Source of the DNA: Otis tarda
Taxonomy: Eukaryota; Chordata; Aves; Otidiformes; Otididae
Direction of reading: 5' to 3'
DNA: 64,000 nt
NCBI GenBank assembly: GCA_026413225.1
Contig: CM048552.1
Location: 191,304,053 to 191,368,052, forward strand
Shown here: positions 12,257 through 25,181 of the stretch, one piece after another
Position numbering within the stretch: position 1 is the stretch's first letter
Layout: every line of letters starts with the position of its first letter
Notes under the pieces: model-generated
What the model was told of the DNA's origin: nothing
Databases searched by the model: none
Seen by the model: the letters and a program-made list of their open reading frames with translations, nothing else
Position numbers and translations under genes: made by a program

Positions 12257-13411
12257 TGTGTTAGTTTTGTGTAGCAGGGGAGGTTACAGTGGCAGCTTCT
12301 GCAAGAAACTGCTAGAAGTTTTCCCTTTGTCTGGTGGACCTGGCTGGGTTTAGGGCAGACATGTTGCTGGCCAGGGCCAAGCTCATTGGCAACAGTGATA
12401 ACCCCTCTGTGATAACCTATTTAAGCAGGGAAAAATAAAAAAAAAAAAAAAAGAAAAGGAGTGAAAAAGCAGAAGTGGAGGCAGAGAGGGGGAGGTGCGA
12501 GCCTTGTGGGCCTTGTGGCCCTCACACTCTGGCCTCCCGCTGGGCGGCTGTCTGGGCCTGACTCGGCCCAGCTCAGCTGCGAGAAGTGCAGAGGAGACAA
12601 GATGTGAATGAGATGTGAAGAGAACCTGAGAGGCATCTGCTAACCTGTAGTGAAGAATTTCTTGTGAGAGGAAAAGCTGCAGATGCCAAGGTCAGTTAAG
12701 AAGGAGGGGGAGGAGTAATGCGACTCCCGGCCAAGATTCCCATGCAGCCTGTGGTGATGACCATGGTGGAGCAGGTTGTCCCCCTGTAGCCCATGGAGGT
12801 CCATGGAGGAGCAGAGATCCACCTGCAGCCCGTGGAGGACCCCACTCTGGGGCAGGTGCATGCCTGAAGGAGGCCGTGGCCCATGGAGGGCCTGTGCTGG
12901 GGCAGCCAGTTCCTGAGAGACTGCATCCCATGGAAGAATGACCCACGCTGGAGCAGTTCCTGAAGGACTGTAGCCCATGGGAGGGACCCCACCTGCAGCA
13001 GGAGAGGAATGTGAGGAATTCTTCCCCCGAGGAGGAAGAAGGGGTGGAAAATGACATGTGATGAACTGACCACAACCCCCATTTCCTATTCCCACCTTGT
13101 ACTACTCGGGAGGGGAAAGGAGGTAGAGATAATATGAAATGAAGTTAAGCCTCGGAAGAGGGAGAACTAGGGAGAAGTTGATGTTTTATTCTCTTTCTCA
13201 TTATCCTGCTTTGGTTTTATTAATAATAATAAATAGTTTTCCCCAAGTTGAGCCTGTTTTGCCCATAACGTTAACTTCAATGATCTCTCCCTGTCCTTAT
13301 CTCAAACCTCAAGCTTTTTTTTTGTATTTTCTCTTCACCATTCTCTCAGAGGTTGGGGAGAGTGAGTGAAAAACTGCGTAGCTTGGTCCCGAGTGGAGCT
13401 GAACTACGACA
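12257..13411 (+). mobile_element. Solo LTR of an endogenous retrovirus, copy 1
   Basis: This is one of three homologous elements in the window (with 24030-25176 and 59953-61114), all in plus orientation. It runs from TGTGTTAG to CTACGACA, the TG...CA ends expected of an LTR. It has a TATA-like TATTTAAG about 160 bases in (12418-12425) and an AATAAA poly(A) signal at 13228-13233. The middle is G/C-rich, with recurring CCCATGG words. No retroviral internal genes lie beside it, so it is a solo LTR left by recombination. Unlike the other copies it has no clean 5-bp target duplication; only AGGC at both edges overlaps. By eye it differs from them at many bases and a few small indels, so it is a fossil of moderate age. 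The family is probably ERVL-like, by analogy with the other copies. Confidence 0.85.
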
Positions 13412-14439
13412 GGCAGAGCTGAACAAGACTAAGGCAGAGACTAATGTTATTTGCCATCTGTGCACCTTGATGACTAAGAACAAAATAGTCAGAATAAGTG
13501 AATGGAACATCTTGGCTGACTCAGCAAAGTCTTCTTTCCTGTTGTTCAGGTCTCTTCCCCAGACACAAACCCCTTTTCTGGGATGTATGCATTTTAGTGT
13601 CCCTATTCACATCTCCTGAGGACTCTTCACATTTCATAAACATTTAGTACTCCAGTCAAATTGCTGAGACAAATCTTTGCTGGCAGGTGCTTGCATAAGC
13701 AAGAAGTCAAACGAAGTATGTTTTGATCCATTGTTTGATCAGAGAATGCTTTCCAAGGGTCACCCCATGTTAGAATCTTTGTTCAGCTACTACCTTTGAA
13801 AACTGAGTGATCTGCTTGCCTAACTGAACTTCCTAGAGAAGAAGTACATTGAGAAGAAGTACAGTAACCTTCCACACAATTGTCTAAAACCACAAGAAAT
13901 CTAGGAGCACATGCTTAGTTTTTCAGCTGAATGTGAGGAGGGAAGCTCAATCATTCCCATTCACAGATATTTCCCCATTTTCCCCACACTTTCGCTAGCT
14001 CAATATCTACTAAAGGAATCATTCTGTCAGTCTCCTCCCTAGGCTCTGTCTTTTATAAAGATAGTCCCTCCAACAACGAATACCAGGTCACTTAAACCAA
14101 TGGAAGCCTAAATCCATTTACCAACTTGGATATAAGTAGCCAAGAACATCATGGGGATAATAGCTAAAAGGCAATCCACTCTATGACAGAGCAAGTGAAG
14201 GAGTCTTTGAGAGATTCTAGGAATCTCTTTCCAACAACTAAAATATAAAATCCCTCAAAATCTCTCAGGGCACTTCTCCATTTTTCAAAATTAGCTGCAC
14301 TTTGACAGCTTTCATGAACCTGAAACTCAAAGATCGTTAACCTACTTCCTCTGCCTTTCTGCAGGAAATTAATAGAAAGGTTTCTTCCAATATGTTATAC
14401 GTGTACGGCTTTTCAATGGCTTAAAAGAATTTCCTCTAC
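13412..14439. other. Single-copy DNA, no gene recognised
   Basis: Only short open frames occur. A frame of 88 codons at 13353-13619 begins inside the LTR and is not recognisable. It contains a MARE-type word at 13514-13526. Confidence 0.5.
13514..13526 (-). promoter_or_regulatory. MARE-type site (12 of 13 match)
   Basis: On the minus strand the site reads TGCTGAGTCAGCC, one base away from the T-MARE consensus TGCTGASTCAGCA. It lies about 100 bases past the end of the first solo LTR. A link to any gene is unknown. Confidence 0.4.
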
Positions 14440-15030
14440 AGCACCCACTAAAATAAGGTGTCACCCCTCAGCTAAGACTCCTCTTGCCAGATGATGGCTC
14501 AGAATGGCTTTTTTTTTTATGGTTCAATATGTAGACGTCTCTGAAAACTATGAGTTTAGCGCCAACAATAAATTGACTTTTAATGAGAATATCATTTACC
14601 AATGTCGCAGTAATTCACTTATCACATATTATCATTAATGTGCCAGTAATTGTAAATTGCTGCTGCCTACAGAAGCTCTGCTCACAGGGTCCTGTGAAGT
14701 CAGCATCTTTGCCTTTATGTAGACTGTAGCATCTTGCTTGGCTAGTGAACCTAATGTGTCATTTATTTTTACTGCCTCATTTGTACATTGTTCCCATTTC
14801 TTTCAGAGGCTATATTCTGCTTTCCATGACCAAGCTATCCATCTTTATAAAGGGATAAGAATCCTTTTAAAGAGGATGAGTGCCAAATGCTGTACTTTAT
14901 TGAGGCTGAAATACAGGCTGGCACACTGTATTCTGAAAAGCAAACAAAAGAACAAATTGAAGAGCCGTAAGATTTCAAAAGAGCTGTTCGGCAGATAAAA
15001 CGTCTCTCTGTATCAGAACCACTGGGATTA
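14440..15030. promoter_or_regulatory. Candidate conserved non-coding element, homeodomain-rich
   Basis: Between about 14560 and 14665 there are at least six TAAT/ATTA cores (TTTTAATGAG, GTAATTCAC, TATTATC, CATTAATG, GTAATTGTA). The block continues as repeat-free, CpG-poor sequence to about 15030. This composition is typical of developmental enhancers. The overlapping 86- and 77-codon frames on opposite strands resemble no protein. The call is inferred. Confidence 0.28.
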
Positions 15031-17710
15031 TTAAAGGTAAATGAATATGGCTTCATTCCCCCATGCACAATTAGAAGCTAATTTTCTGAACTGTATACAG
15101 AGTACAACATGCACAAGCTCCCCAGCATCTCAGGACAGTATTTAGGTGCTATAATAATAAATCAGAAACAGAAAGAGTAAAAATTATCACTACATAGTTC
15201 ATGAGAAAGACTGTGCAAATATTATTTCATTGTTTTAAGTATGTTGAAGAAAAAGAAGAATATAAAGTCTTCTGAACAGCCACAGATAAATGTGCTTGCC
15301 ATGTCTTTGTCATTCATCAATCAGGAAAGAAGACAGAATTTTTTTACAACTAAGGCTCAAAGACAAAGCTCTGGGAAGAGGACGAAAATACAATATTCTG
15401 CAATTTCCACTGACCTTTCTATGGTCGTTACTGATTTTTTTTTTCAGAGATGCTTTGCAAAATTAATTTTATTAACTGATTAGCAATAATAGTGATATGG
15501 AGATGACCAACCACAAGAAGAAAATTCCATAAATGTGCCAGTGATAACTGCATGAAACTGTCAGTACACAACCAATTACCTATGTCCTTTAGCCTCAACA
15601 AGAAATAATACAAAATTTAAATAATCACAGTGTGTTTTTGATATTATATTTGCTCATAGAAGAGTTGTATCCACAGCCTGGAAACAAGCAGCAGGTAGAG
15701 TTAAACAACCATTTATTTTAGAGTAGCCTTGCTTGGCCTCAATCTAGGCTTGGAGGGCAAAAACTGGAGGGGAAAACACAGCCATTACAGAGGAATTATA
15801 GTAATTTGCAAACAGAAAAGTGGGTCAAACTTGCTGCATAAATTATGCATAATGAATTGTTCGTTCAGATTTATATTGGGTAGATTTGAAAACACACTGA
15901 AATTGAGAATAGAATTGCTGTAAAGGTAAAATTACTTTAGTGTATTACCATGAACAGCTATAGTATTTTACTTCATGAAATACTGAGCTGACATTTATTT
16001 ATTCATTAGGGTTACCTGCATTACAGAACAATCCATCCATCCAGGAGAATCTAAGCACAAAATGCGACAAAGAGAATGTGCATTGCATTAATAAATAACA
16101 TTTAAGGAGAGTGAACACGAGAGAAAACTTAGCTAAAAATATCCACTAGTACTAGAAAACCACACTACAGGCTTGAGTCTCCCTGGTAATAGGGTGCAGG
16201 GCAGTTTGGCAGGCACAGAAACTGAATGCAAGATGCATCTGTCTTTAGGACTGATTCATCCTTTCTGCTGGCTCAATCTGTTTTCCCCAGCATGCGAACA
16301 TTTAATTCAGCCCCCCGGGGATGTTTATGCTGATAAATAAAACGGGCTCTGTTTCGACCTCACTAACTAGCTGTCTCCCATTCACAGCCTCCCTAAGCAG
16401 TACTAGCCATAGGCACGGTGGGCACAAGCCTGCTGGGGCTATCAGGCCCAGATGTGCACTCCAGATTTATTTAGAGGTATAGCTGTGGAAGAAGTAATGA
16501 GGTCTCCATCAGCTGTCCCCTGCATTTGCCTGTCCCCATCCTACAATGGAGACCTGTCGGGGATAAGATATAGTCCAAGCCTTCTGGGTACCTCATCAGA
16601 GCAGTGTCTCCAGCCCAACCACTTGGGCACATTGGGCATGAGAGCCCCACAAGCAGCACCATGCCATAGGACCTTGCCCTCCAGTGATGTCTTTCTGGAT
16701 CCCAGCAGGAAAGCATGGATTTGGATAAAACGTGCTTTTTCTAGGAGAGCTGCTTTATTTTTCCTAATTTATTTTTGGCAACTGCTTTGGTTTAACAGGC
16801 ACGTTGTGGGGAATTCTCCTTCTCTCGAGACAAGTTTGTCCTTGACAGAACTTCCCTGATTGGAACAGCTACATCAGGGATGAATCTGGTCAATTATCTT
16901 CTCAATTTGGGTAAACATCACTTTGCTGCTTTAGCATCATTTGCTCAGATAATCAATATACACAGCAGACATATAGAAATGAAGGCAAATCCGTTGCATA
17001 GCTCCACTGGACACAGCTGAGGATGTATAGTATAACACTTGGGCAAGATTACAGAAGTGCTACAACTTGAAAATGTATAGTATGTCTCTCTCAGCAAAGG
17101 ACTGTTCCTGGCTTTGATCACGTATATGCCCAACAGAACACTTTTTAAATGCACATGACTTCCACTCTTGTTTTTTCAGTACAATTGTTACAAAAAAAAA
17201 AAGAAGTACCTTTGGTACTTAATAGTGTGCGGGATTACACAGCATTAGAAAGATGACCTTTTTATTCTTCTCTGCAAGTTACATAAAGCGCTTGTAAAAC
17301 ATGCTGAGCACTGCTCTCTGGGCTGCTGAGTGGCAGGGAAATTATAGCAGCTGAAAGGAAAAGGTACAGGTTAGATAACTATTTTAAGAGAACTTTTTTC
17401 AGCCTTTTCTAGCAGCAGCTGGCATTTTATTTATTGTACCTTTGGAAAAAGTGGTACATCGAATCTTCCTCACTTCATGCATCAGCTGAGGAGAGAGAGA
17501 AAGATTCTGCTTGAGAAACATGATCTGTTTTGTAAATGTTAAAAACTTGCATAAGATTTTTGCATATCCTCACTCAGTACTACAGCCTCCATGAAGGCTG
17601 AGCTGTCCTTTAGGGATGCTACCTGCCCTTATGACTCCTGGCCACATCTGGCTCAGGTCAGAGTGATCACTGTTCCTGGCCTTGGATGATAACTGGGCTT
17701 ATCCTAAAAG
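15031..17710. other. Single-copy DNA, no gene recognised
   Basis: AT-rich, with a somewhat GC-richer patch at about 16360-16720 that stays open on both strands (135 codons plus, 81 minus) without any recognisable domain. No repeat family is seen. Confidence 0.5.
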
Positions 17711-18045
17711 ATCATAGAATCACAGGATCATAGAATGGTTTGAGTTGGAAGGGGCCTTAAAGATTATCTAGTTCCACTCCACCTGCCTGGGCAGGGACTC
17801 CTTCCATGAGACCAGGTCCCTCAAAGCCTCATCCAACCTGGCCTTGAACACTTACAGGGATGGGGCAACCACAGATTTTCTGGGCAATCTGTTCCAGTGC
17901 CTCATCACTCTCATAGCGAATAATTTATTTCTTATATCTAATCTAAATCTACCTTCTTTCAGTTTAAAGTCATTACCCCTTCTCCTATCACTACATGCTC
18001 TTGTAAAAAGTCTCTCTCCATCTATCTTGTAGGCCCACTTTACAT
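17711..18045 (-). mobile_element. CR1 LINE 3' fragment, diverged
   Basis: On the minus strand it ends in the CR1 tail (CATTCTATGATCCTGTGATT type octamers at 17711-17737), preceded by the 'cccttccaactc' block and the C-terminal RT-ORF coding end. Recognisable residues include RFRLDIRNK and HWNRLPRK. It is 5'-truncated near 18045. The variant spellings (GLEGVPAQAG-type 3' UTR, RMRHWNRL) show that it belongs to an older CR1 subfamily than the copies at 41.6 and 56 kb. The upstream stretch to about 18130, including the A19 run, is not clearly CR1. Confidence 0.88.
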
Positions 18046-21000
18046 AAATGGCATCCTTATGCCCAGCTGTCCTGGGATCAGTGTGAACATTTTCCTCTCT
18101 CCCTCTTGGTGCAGTAATCAAGGTCATCTTTTAAAAAAAAAAAAAAAAAAACCCAGTCTGTTAGAGCTGACATCTGCAGAAACACATTGAGGGTAGATGT
18201 ACATTTTCCACTGATGTGTCTGGAAGGTCCAAACCCATGTAATGCATAGCTAGATTGCAAGAAACAGGCAAACCTGTCGCTAAAAGGATTGAAATCAGCA
18301 CAGAGAAGTCCTACCTATGATCCCTGTCAAAAAGATATCTTGCCCTGTAGCAGCTTCCAGGACCTCCTCATGAGGGCCCAGGACGCAGTGATTCTCAAGG
18401 TCTCCATCTGGAGATAAGTCATTTTGTTATTTCTCCCCTACCACTTTAATTGAAGTTGAACCCATAGAAAAGTAGTTTCTTGGCTGATTTGGTGACACCA
18501 TTTCCCAAGTTATCACCAAGAACAAGTCCCTGGTTGCTAACAGCTCTTCTTTGCTTAGCTGTATGCTTCTCCTTTGAAACTTTGGTTGAGGGTGGAGGTT
18601 AAAAAGAAAGCAGAGAAGTCACAGGGAAGACTTACAAACCACTAAATGGTCTTTCACTCATGGGAACAGTCAGGGAAACAGTGTAGTGTTTGATGTGGAT
18701 GTGGGCAGACATGCACTGAATAGTTACAACTAGGTTACCTTCTCAGTGGAAAGAAAATAGCACTATCAGCATCTTACCGTCCTCAGATCCTCGTCCTGCA
18801 AAATACTCCAGGCCTCTCACTTCTGCCTGCTAAAGCTGCTCTGGCCATGCAAGTCCCCCAGGCATTTGAAGTCCAGCATTATGTCACCAAAGGGGATGCA
18901 AGTGTTGCATTGAACCTGGGTCTCCTCTCACCTCACAGAGTGTCCTCATCCTTGTGGATAAGGAATGGGTAAGAGGGAAGGTAGTAATATTTCCTCCTGG
19001 GAGTTTTCCCTTCCCATCAACTCCCTTCCTGCTTAAAATCTCACATGAATTGTCCCAAGACAACTGCATTTCTCAAGGAATATAGTCCTTGAAAAAAATC
19101 AGCGCTTCTTGTTAGAGTCATCCTGGACTGAAATAACAAGCCGCCTTCTTGTCAGAAAATGAAGATCCTCACACTCTGACCCTAGAGCGACCTTCAGGAA
19201 TTCCCTTTTCTCTGTCTTTTCTCAATGCTTTTTCATTATTTGTTCTTCTTTATTAATTTCTTCTTGTAGAGAGCTGCCTCTCCAGCACCCCAGAGAAGCC
19301 AGTATACCAGTGATTTTGACAGGAAAGGTGAAAGGGAAAGGGGATCAGCTTCAGGGCTTAGTGGAGAGTCAGGGGTGACAGATGGCTGTAGCAAGGTGCT
19401 CCATGCTATAATCTCAGTACTGCATCAGCTTGTGGAGTGCATCCTTTGAGGACACATAAGTGGGGCAGTAGGTCATGCAACCGGCGGTGGATACAGATTT
19501 CCACAATCCCTCCTACTCCAGTGCTAGCATTATAATCACACAGGATATGATCCTACCTACTGTGGTTCATCTTCTTACTTACATTTGGAAAGGTTGTTCC
19601 AACTGTCAGCAGTCTCATGACCCAGTGTCCCAATTACCATGGCTTTCAAAGTGTGAACTTCAGGGACCAACAGTCTTAATTTAGTGCACAGTTCGCAGCC
19701 TTCCGTATTACCACAAGAAAATGTTAGAAACCACAAACGGATACATACTCTTTGTTCAGCTGCTGCAAGTTTGGTGCAGTATGCTTGCATCATCACAGCA
19801 CAGACATAGCAGCCAGAAGAGCAGAGCCGGGGAGGCTGCTGTCTGCACCAGCCCTATCCAGCCCAGGATCTTCTGAGAGAATGGCTTTTTATTACATCAC
19901 TAAATACGATGAGTAAAATGGAAAAAAAAACATCCCTATTGGCCTTTCAGAGGCATCACAAAATTGACTATGTATGCTATTTTATTTTTGTCAAATTTAG
20001 TTGGCACCATAATTTTATTTGCATTTGATTCACAGTCACAATAAAGGGGAAGATATAACACTAGACAGAGGCAAGTGTTTTGTGACAGGAGTATTAATCT
20101 CACAAAACAATCACCTGCATCAAGTGACTGGAGCAAAAAAAAGTAACAGTCTCTTAGTAGCACTTTGGTGTGTCACACGTGTATTACAAATTACATCACA
20201 TCATTCCATAAAGAGCTGTTGAAATACTTATTTGAACTATAAATCTTTTTTTTTTTTTTGCAAGATAAATATACTCTAAGTTGGTGTCAAAGGTTATTTC
20301 CAAATGTTTCTCTTTGTGTACTGGATCCAGTATTCTTAACATAACAAATTTCTCTCAGTCAGATATAGTATTTCATGTGTTAATAATTTAAATTATTACA
20401 ATTGAATGTGCATTAATTATCTATGAGCCATATTTGAAACTCAGATGTTGTTCTTACCCAAAATGCAATCTGCTGGTCACAAAAAATGTGTGCAAATGTG
20501 GTTTGATTTGATTTACTAACCAAGGAAGAACCCACAATTTCATTAAGAAATAGCTGAGGAAGGTAAGCTTTCTTCATTAATAAAAACAATTAACGAGTTG
20601 CCCAGCTGTGTTACAAAGCAGTCTGCTACTTCTAGACTGGCACCCCAGCAGACTAATAATCCAGTGCTAATTGAGATCTACTAAGCAAGTCATTCAGCTT
20701 TTGGTTCTTATTTATAGCGATCTTCATTCACAAGCAGATTAGTTTCAAATTTGTACTTAAAAATAAAATAAAAGCTTGATATATTCTGAAGGATCAGCTG
20801 GTCAAACCCTTGTGGCATGAATGTTTCTGAGGACTCTGAGGAAAGTTTGCCAAGGAGGAGTACAGCCTTGTGTTGCCAGTGGGGTTGTCACAAAAAAGCA
20901 TGTACCAGCAGAGGAAGGGGGCTGTAATTCCTGCTCCTCCATCCTTGCTCTCCAAACAAATGTGGTAAGAAAATACAAGCATTGCTCATAGCAAGAAACA

Positions 21001-24000
21001 GTAAGTGGGGCTCAGGGATCTGATCCTGCAGTAGCCATGGAGCCAGACTGCTTGCAGGATCTTCAGGGAAGCATTAGGTCTTGATAAGCACTTGTACCGC
21101 TTTCCTCCCACCTTGATGGTGCACTACCTGCAAACAAGAAAAATATTGATGCTGAAGGCTTCCTCATAAGGTAAAAACCCCTCTCAGTAGCTGCTTCTTG
21201 TATTCCCTGAGTGAGCTTCTCACCTTAAAAAAAAAACAAAACCCAAAGAACCAAATAGCAAGAGCAAATCAAAAGCAAACCAGAAAAACAAGAAGTGAAC
21301 CACACATATACGAAATCCAAAGTCCCAAGTTATACACTTAGTCCTACTTATTAAGAGTTACAGTGGCTTCCTAGCTATGTATGTAGCACAGCTGTTTCTT
21401 TTCATACCCAGAAACCTCCTCCACACAGACCATTTGGATTTGAGTCAGCTGCTACTGCGAGGCAATTGGATTCCCTAGTACCCTATTTGCAAACACAATG
21501 CCCAGATTTGTTTGGTACCCTCTGCCTAACTCCAGCTACTTGCCCTGATCTGCATCCTCAGAGCATACCCAACAGACACCAGCAAAACTTGTGTAGTCCC
21601 AAAATGCCACCACTTAGCTTGAAACTATTGCTTTACTTAACTGGCAGTCATGTTATTTATTTGTTTGACTCCGGCTTTCAACCTTAGGTGATTAACTAAG
21701 CCTTTAATTCATCTTTGGGAAATCAAAGTATGAAGCTTTAGATTCCTAGAAGTTCTTAGGATGTTGAGGGAACAGATGTTTTCCAGTGGAGGGTTCAGAA
21801 ATAAGGCCTTTCCTGACTTACCTCCTTCTTATAGATGCATCTGTATCCTTCTCTGATGCTCTGTTCCAATGAACAAGACCCCACAGCAAGTCAGGAAAAG
21901 AGGTGTTACAGGTCAAGGTGTCCTCTTGCAGCATTGCAGACATAGTACAACTTACTACAAGTCAATTAACTCAAACTGGGTGTAAGAGAGTAAAAAGAAG
22001 ACGTTGTGTCAACTCTGGTGTAATTTTCCTCTTCTGACTTGTAAATTATTGGCCATACTCTGTCAGGCAGCACCTGTCCTTTCATGTGATGAGGCATTCA
22101 TTCAATTGGCAAATGAACCAGCCTGGGAAAAAAAAAAAACAAAATTACTCCTTGCTTAGTGAAATCATATTTGCCAAGCTACACAAGTAAGTAAACATCC
22201 TGAAGGAAAATCGTTTGTCATAACCAGAAGTATCACAATGTAAATATTATATAAAGAATGTTAATATCCCTTGAAGGTGCCCTATAAATAAAATGATAGC
22301 AAAATTCGTTTATTTGCTCAGGTACTACGTGTATAGTATGGTAGTCATCCATCTGTACAGGTAAAATTCAAGCAAAAAGCAATGTAATCGATCAAATCTG
22401 AACCTTTCCTGCAAATGGAGGGAAAAGTGCCTGTTAGATGATATACAGTACAGCATGACTGCATGACCATTGACTTTAAATCAGCTGGGACACAGGCAAA
22501 GCCCACCAGTCATGAAGAATTTCCCTGTTACTGGTGGGAATATTTAAAAGATTTATTATTTTCATATGTCTCACCACAGTGTTTCAGTACATGGTTTCTT
22601 TTTGAGATGTTTTTTTGTTTAATGGCTATAGTTTTACACAGTCTGCCCATGCAGCTGTGTAACTGTTCTCAACACTTGTGGATTGCTTCCAAGGTCACTC
22701 CTAACTATCAAAAATATTTCATTCATTGTCTTTTTTTTATAGAATAAAGCATGTTTTACTACATCTGGTGAAATATATAGATTAAAATGGAAACTCTAAA
22801 GGGTTATCTCTGACCTTCATAGATTTAGGTCAAATATAGCTATGAAAGTTAGAAACTTCATCTCCAAGAAAAAAAAAAATTATATCTATCAAAGACTGAA
22901 CTGAAGGTATCAAAGCTTCATATTTCACATCCCTCATATGGCAAATTAGATTACAATCATAGAAATACACCTTAAAATGGCAAACGTACTGGGGAAAAAC
23001 TAATGTGATCAGGCACAGTGAAGAAGCCCTTATGAGAGATAGTTCCATTATAATACAGTTTCCTCAAAGTAATTACTCAGGCACGACCTCTGCATATAAT
23101 GAAAGACAGTACGTTTCCTGTTTGTCCTTCTTACAGATGCCACAAACAGTTACTGCTCCACCCCAAACAGACCAATTTGTACCGGAAGGCATGGTGACTT
23201 TCTTTTGGGGCTACAGTTGAGAAAGCCTAATTCCTTCTCACACTCAAAGGACAAGTATGAAGGAAGCACTTGGGACAATGTCCTCTCTGCTCTTTGAGCT
23301 CAGTTGCCATGTCCAGGGACATAACTCCTTTGCTCCCCACAAATTCCAGCCTTTGTCATTAGTCGCTGCACAGACCAAATAGTACCATTTGATGGTCCCT
23401 TTTGTCTTCACTCTGCTGTGCCAGGGCAAAGCCTCTCAGAAGGGCTGTTATGACACGGGGATGTGAAATTCTCCTTACTGCCTAACAGAGCCTTGAAGGA
23501 AGACTTAGTCCATTCTGACAGCAGCAAGCGATTGTCCCCCATTGCTCTGGGCACAGCAAGCCATCTCCCAGTGCCCAGGGCTGTGCTAAAAGAGGCCCAG
23601 TCTCTTTTGGGGGCATTTGCTGTCAGAACCACAGCCAAACCTTAACTCATGTCACCAGCCTGAAACACAGCAGGTGCGGCAGTGCAGCTCAGGAAGCATC
23701 CCTTACCCTGTACACCATGTCCTTCTTCTCTATGACAGCTGGGTAGGCTCAGCATAGGGAGGGGGCCTGCAGTTTCCCCACACTATCATGGTAACGGGAT
23801 GCTAAGAGCTGGGTGAGGGAGCAGCTCACCTTTAGCCTGGGAGTGTCTGTTATGAGTTTCCAGTGACTCCTCGCAGAGCCAGCTGAAAGTGGAGGTATAG
23901 CACATCTCTGAAATGCTGTATTTTCTGCCCACAGTGCCCAATCATTAGATCAAGACTGTCTTTTACAGCATGGCTATACATTGCCTAGATTGATAGAGAC

Positions 24001-24024
24001 TTGATCTCAGCTAGGGGGTCCAAA
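18046..24024. other. Single-copy DNA, no gene recognised
   Basis: About 6 kb with no recognised gene or transposon. It includes an A-run at 18132-18151, an A-rich AAC/AAA stretch at about 21225-21300, and many short frames of 94 codons or fewer on both strands with no domain. The 20.2-20.8 kb part is AT-rich. Confidence 0.55.
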
Positions 24025-24029
24025 CTCCA

Positions 24030-25176
24030 TGTGTTGGTTTTGTTTAGTGGGGGAGCCTACAGTGGCAGCTTCTGCAAGAAGCTGCTAGAAGTTTCCCCTT
24101 TGCCTGGTGGACTGGCTGCATCTAGGGTAGACCTGTTGCTGGTCAGGGCCAAGCCAATTGGTGACAGAATATTCAGTGATAACACCTCTGTGATAATATA
24201 TTTAAGAAGGGGAAACATTTTTTAAAAGTGGAAGAAGTGAAGAAGCAGAAGTGGAGACAGAGAGGGGGAGGCGCAAGCCTTGTGGGCCTTGTGGCCCTCA
24301 CCCTCTGGCCTCCTGCTGGGTGGCCGACTGGGCCCAACTCAGCCTGGCCCTGCTGCAAGAAGTGAGGAGAGGACACGAGATGTGAAGAGAACCTGGGAGG
24401 CGTCTGCCTGCCAATTGTGAAGAATTTCTTGTGAGAGGAATGGCTGCAGATGCCAAGGTCAGTTAAGAAGGAGGGGGAGGAATATGGTCATTGGTGACAA
24501 GATTCCCCTGCAGCCCATGGTGCAGCCCATGGTGAGGCAGGCTGTCCCCCTGCAGCCCATGGAGGCCCATGGAGGAGCAGAGATCCACCTGCAGCCCGTG
24601 GAGGACCCCACGCTGGCGCAGGTGCATGCCTGAAGGAGGCTGTGGCCCATGGAGGGCCCATGCTGGTGCACCAGTTTCAGAGGGACTGCACCCCATGGAA
24701 AAACGACCCACGCTGGAGCAGTTCCTGAAGGACTGTAACCCATGGGAGGGACCCCACACAGGAGCAGGGGAGGAATGTGAGGAATTCTTCCCCTGAGGAG
24801 GAAGGAGCAGTGGAAAGCGACAGATGATGAACTGACTGTAACCCCTATTCCCTCTTGCTCCCCTGTGCCGCTCGGAGAGGGAAGGAGATAGAGATAATTC
24901 AAATGAAGTTAAGCCTCTGAAGAGGGAAGGGTGGGGGGAAGTTGTTTCCTCATTATCCTGTTTAGGTTTTATTAATAATAATAAATAAATAGTTTTCCCC
25001 AAGTCAAATCTGTTTTGCCCATAACAATAATTTCAGTGATCTCTGCCTGTCCTTATCTCAAACCTCAAACCTCAACAACCTTTTGTTATATTTTTTCCTT
25101 CTCCATTCTCTTAGAGGGTCGGTGGAGTGAGTGAGAGACTGCATAGCTGGGTCCCGAGTGGGGCTAAACTATGACA
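24030..25176 (+). mobile_element. Solo LTR of an endogenous retrovirus, copy 2, with 5-bp TSD
   Basis: It is homologous along its whole length to the LTRs at 12257 and 59953. It starts TGTGTTGG and ends TATGACA. The flanks carry a perfect 5-bp target duplication, CTCCA at 24025-24029 and 25177-25181, which fixes both ends. TATTTAAG lies at 24199-24206 and overlapping AATAAA signals at 24980-24989, with the CCCATGG-rich middle between them. There is no internal retroviral region. A 5-bp duplication is usual for ERVL-type elements (6 bp is commoner for ERVK), so I favour class III; this is family knowledge and not proven here. It is an inactive fossil. Confidence 0.92.
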
Positions 25177-25181
25177 CTCCA

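Noticed and set aside
17852-18032. Plus-strand frames across 17844-18032
   Set aside because: Antisense of a CR1 3' fragment.
24463-25002. 179-codon minus-strand frame (and similar at 12640-13095 and 60050-60967)
   Set aside because: All three fall in the same place in the three solo LTRs and arise from the G/C-rich CCCATGG section; there is no retroviral or host domain.
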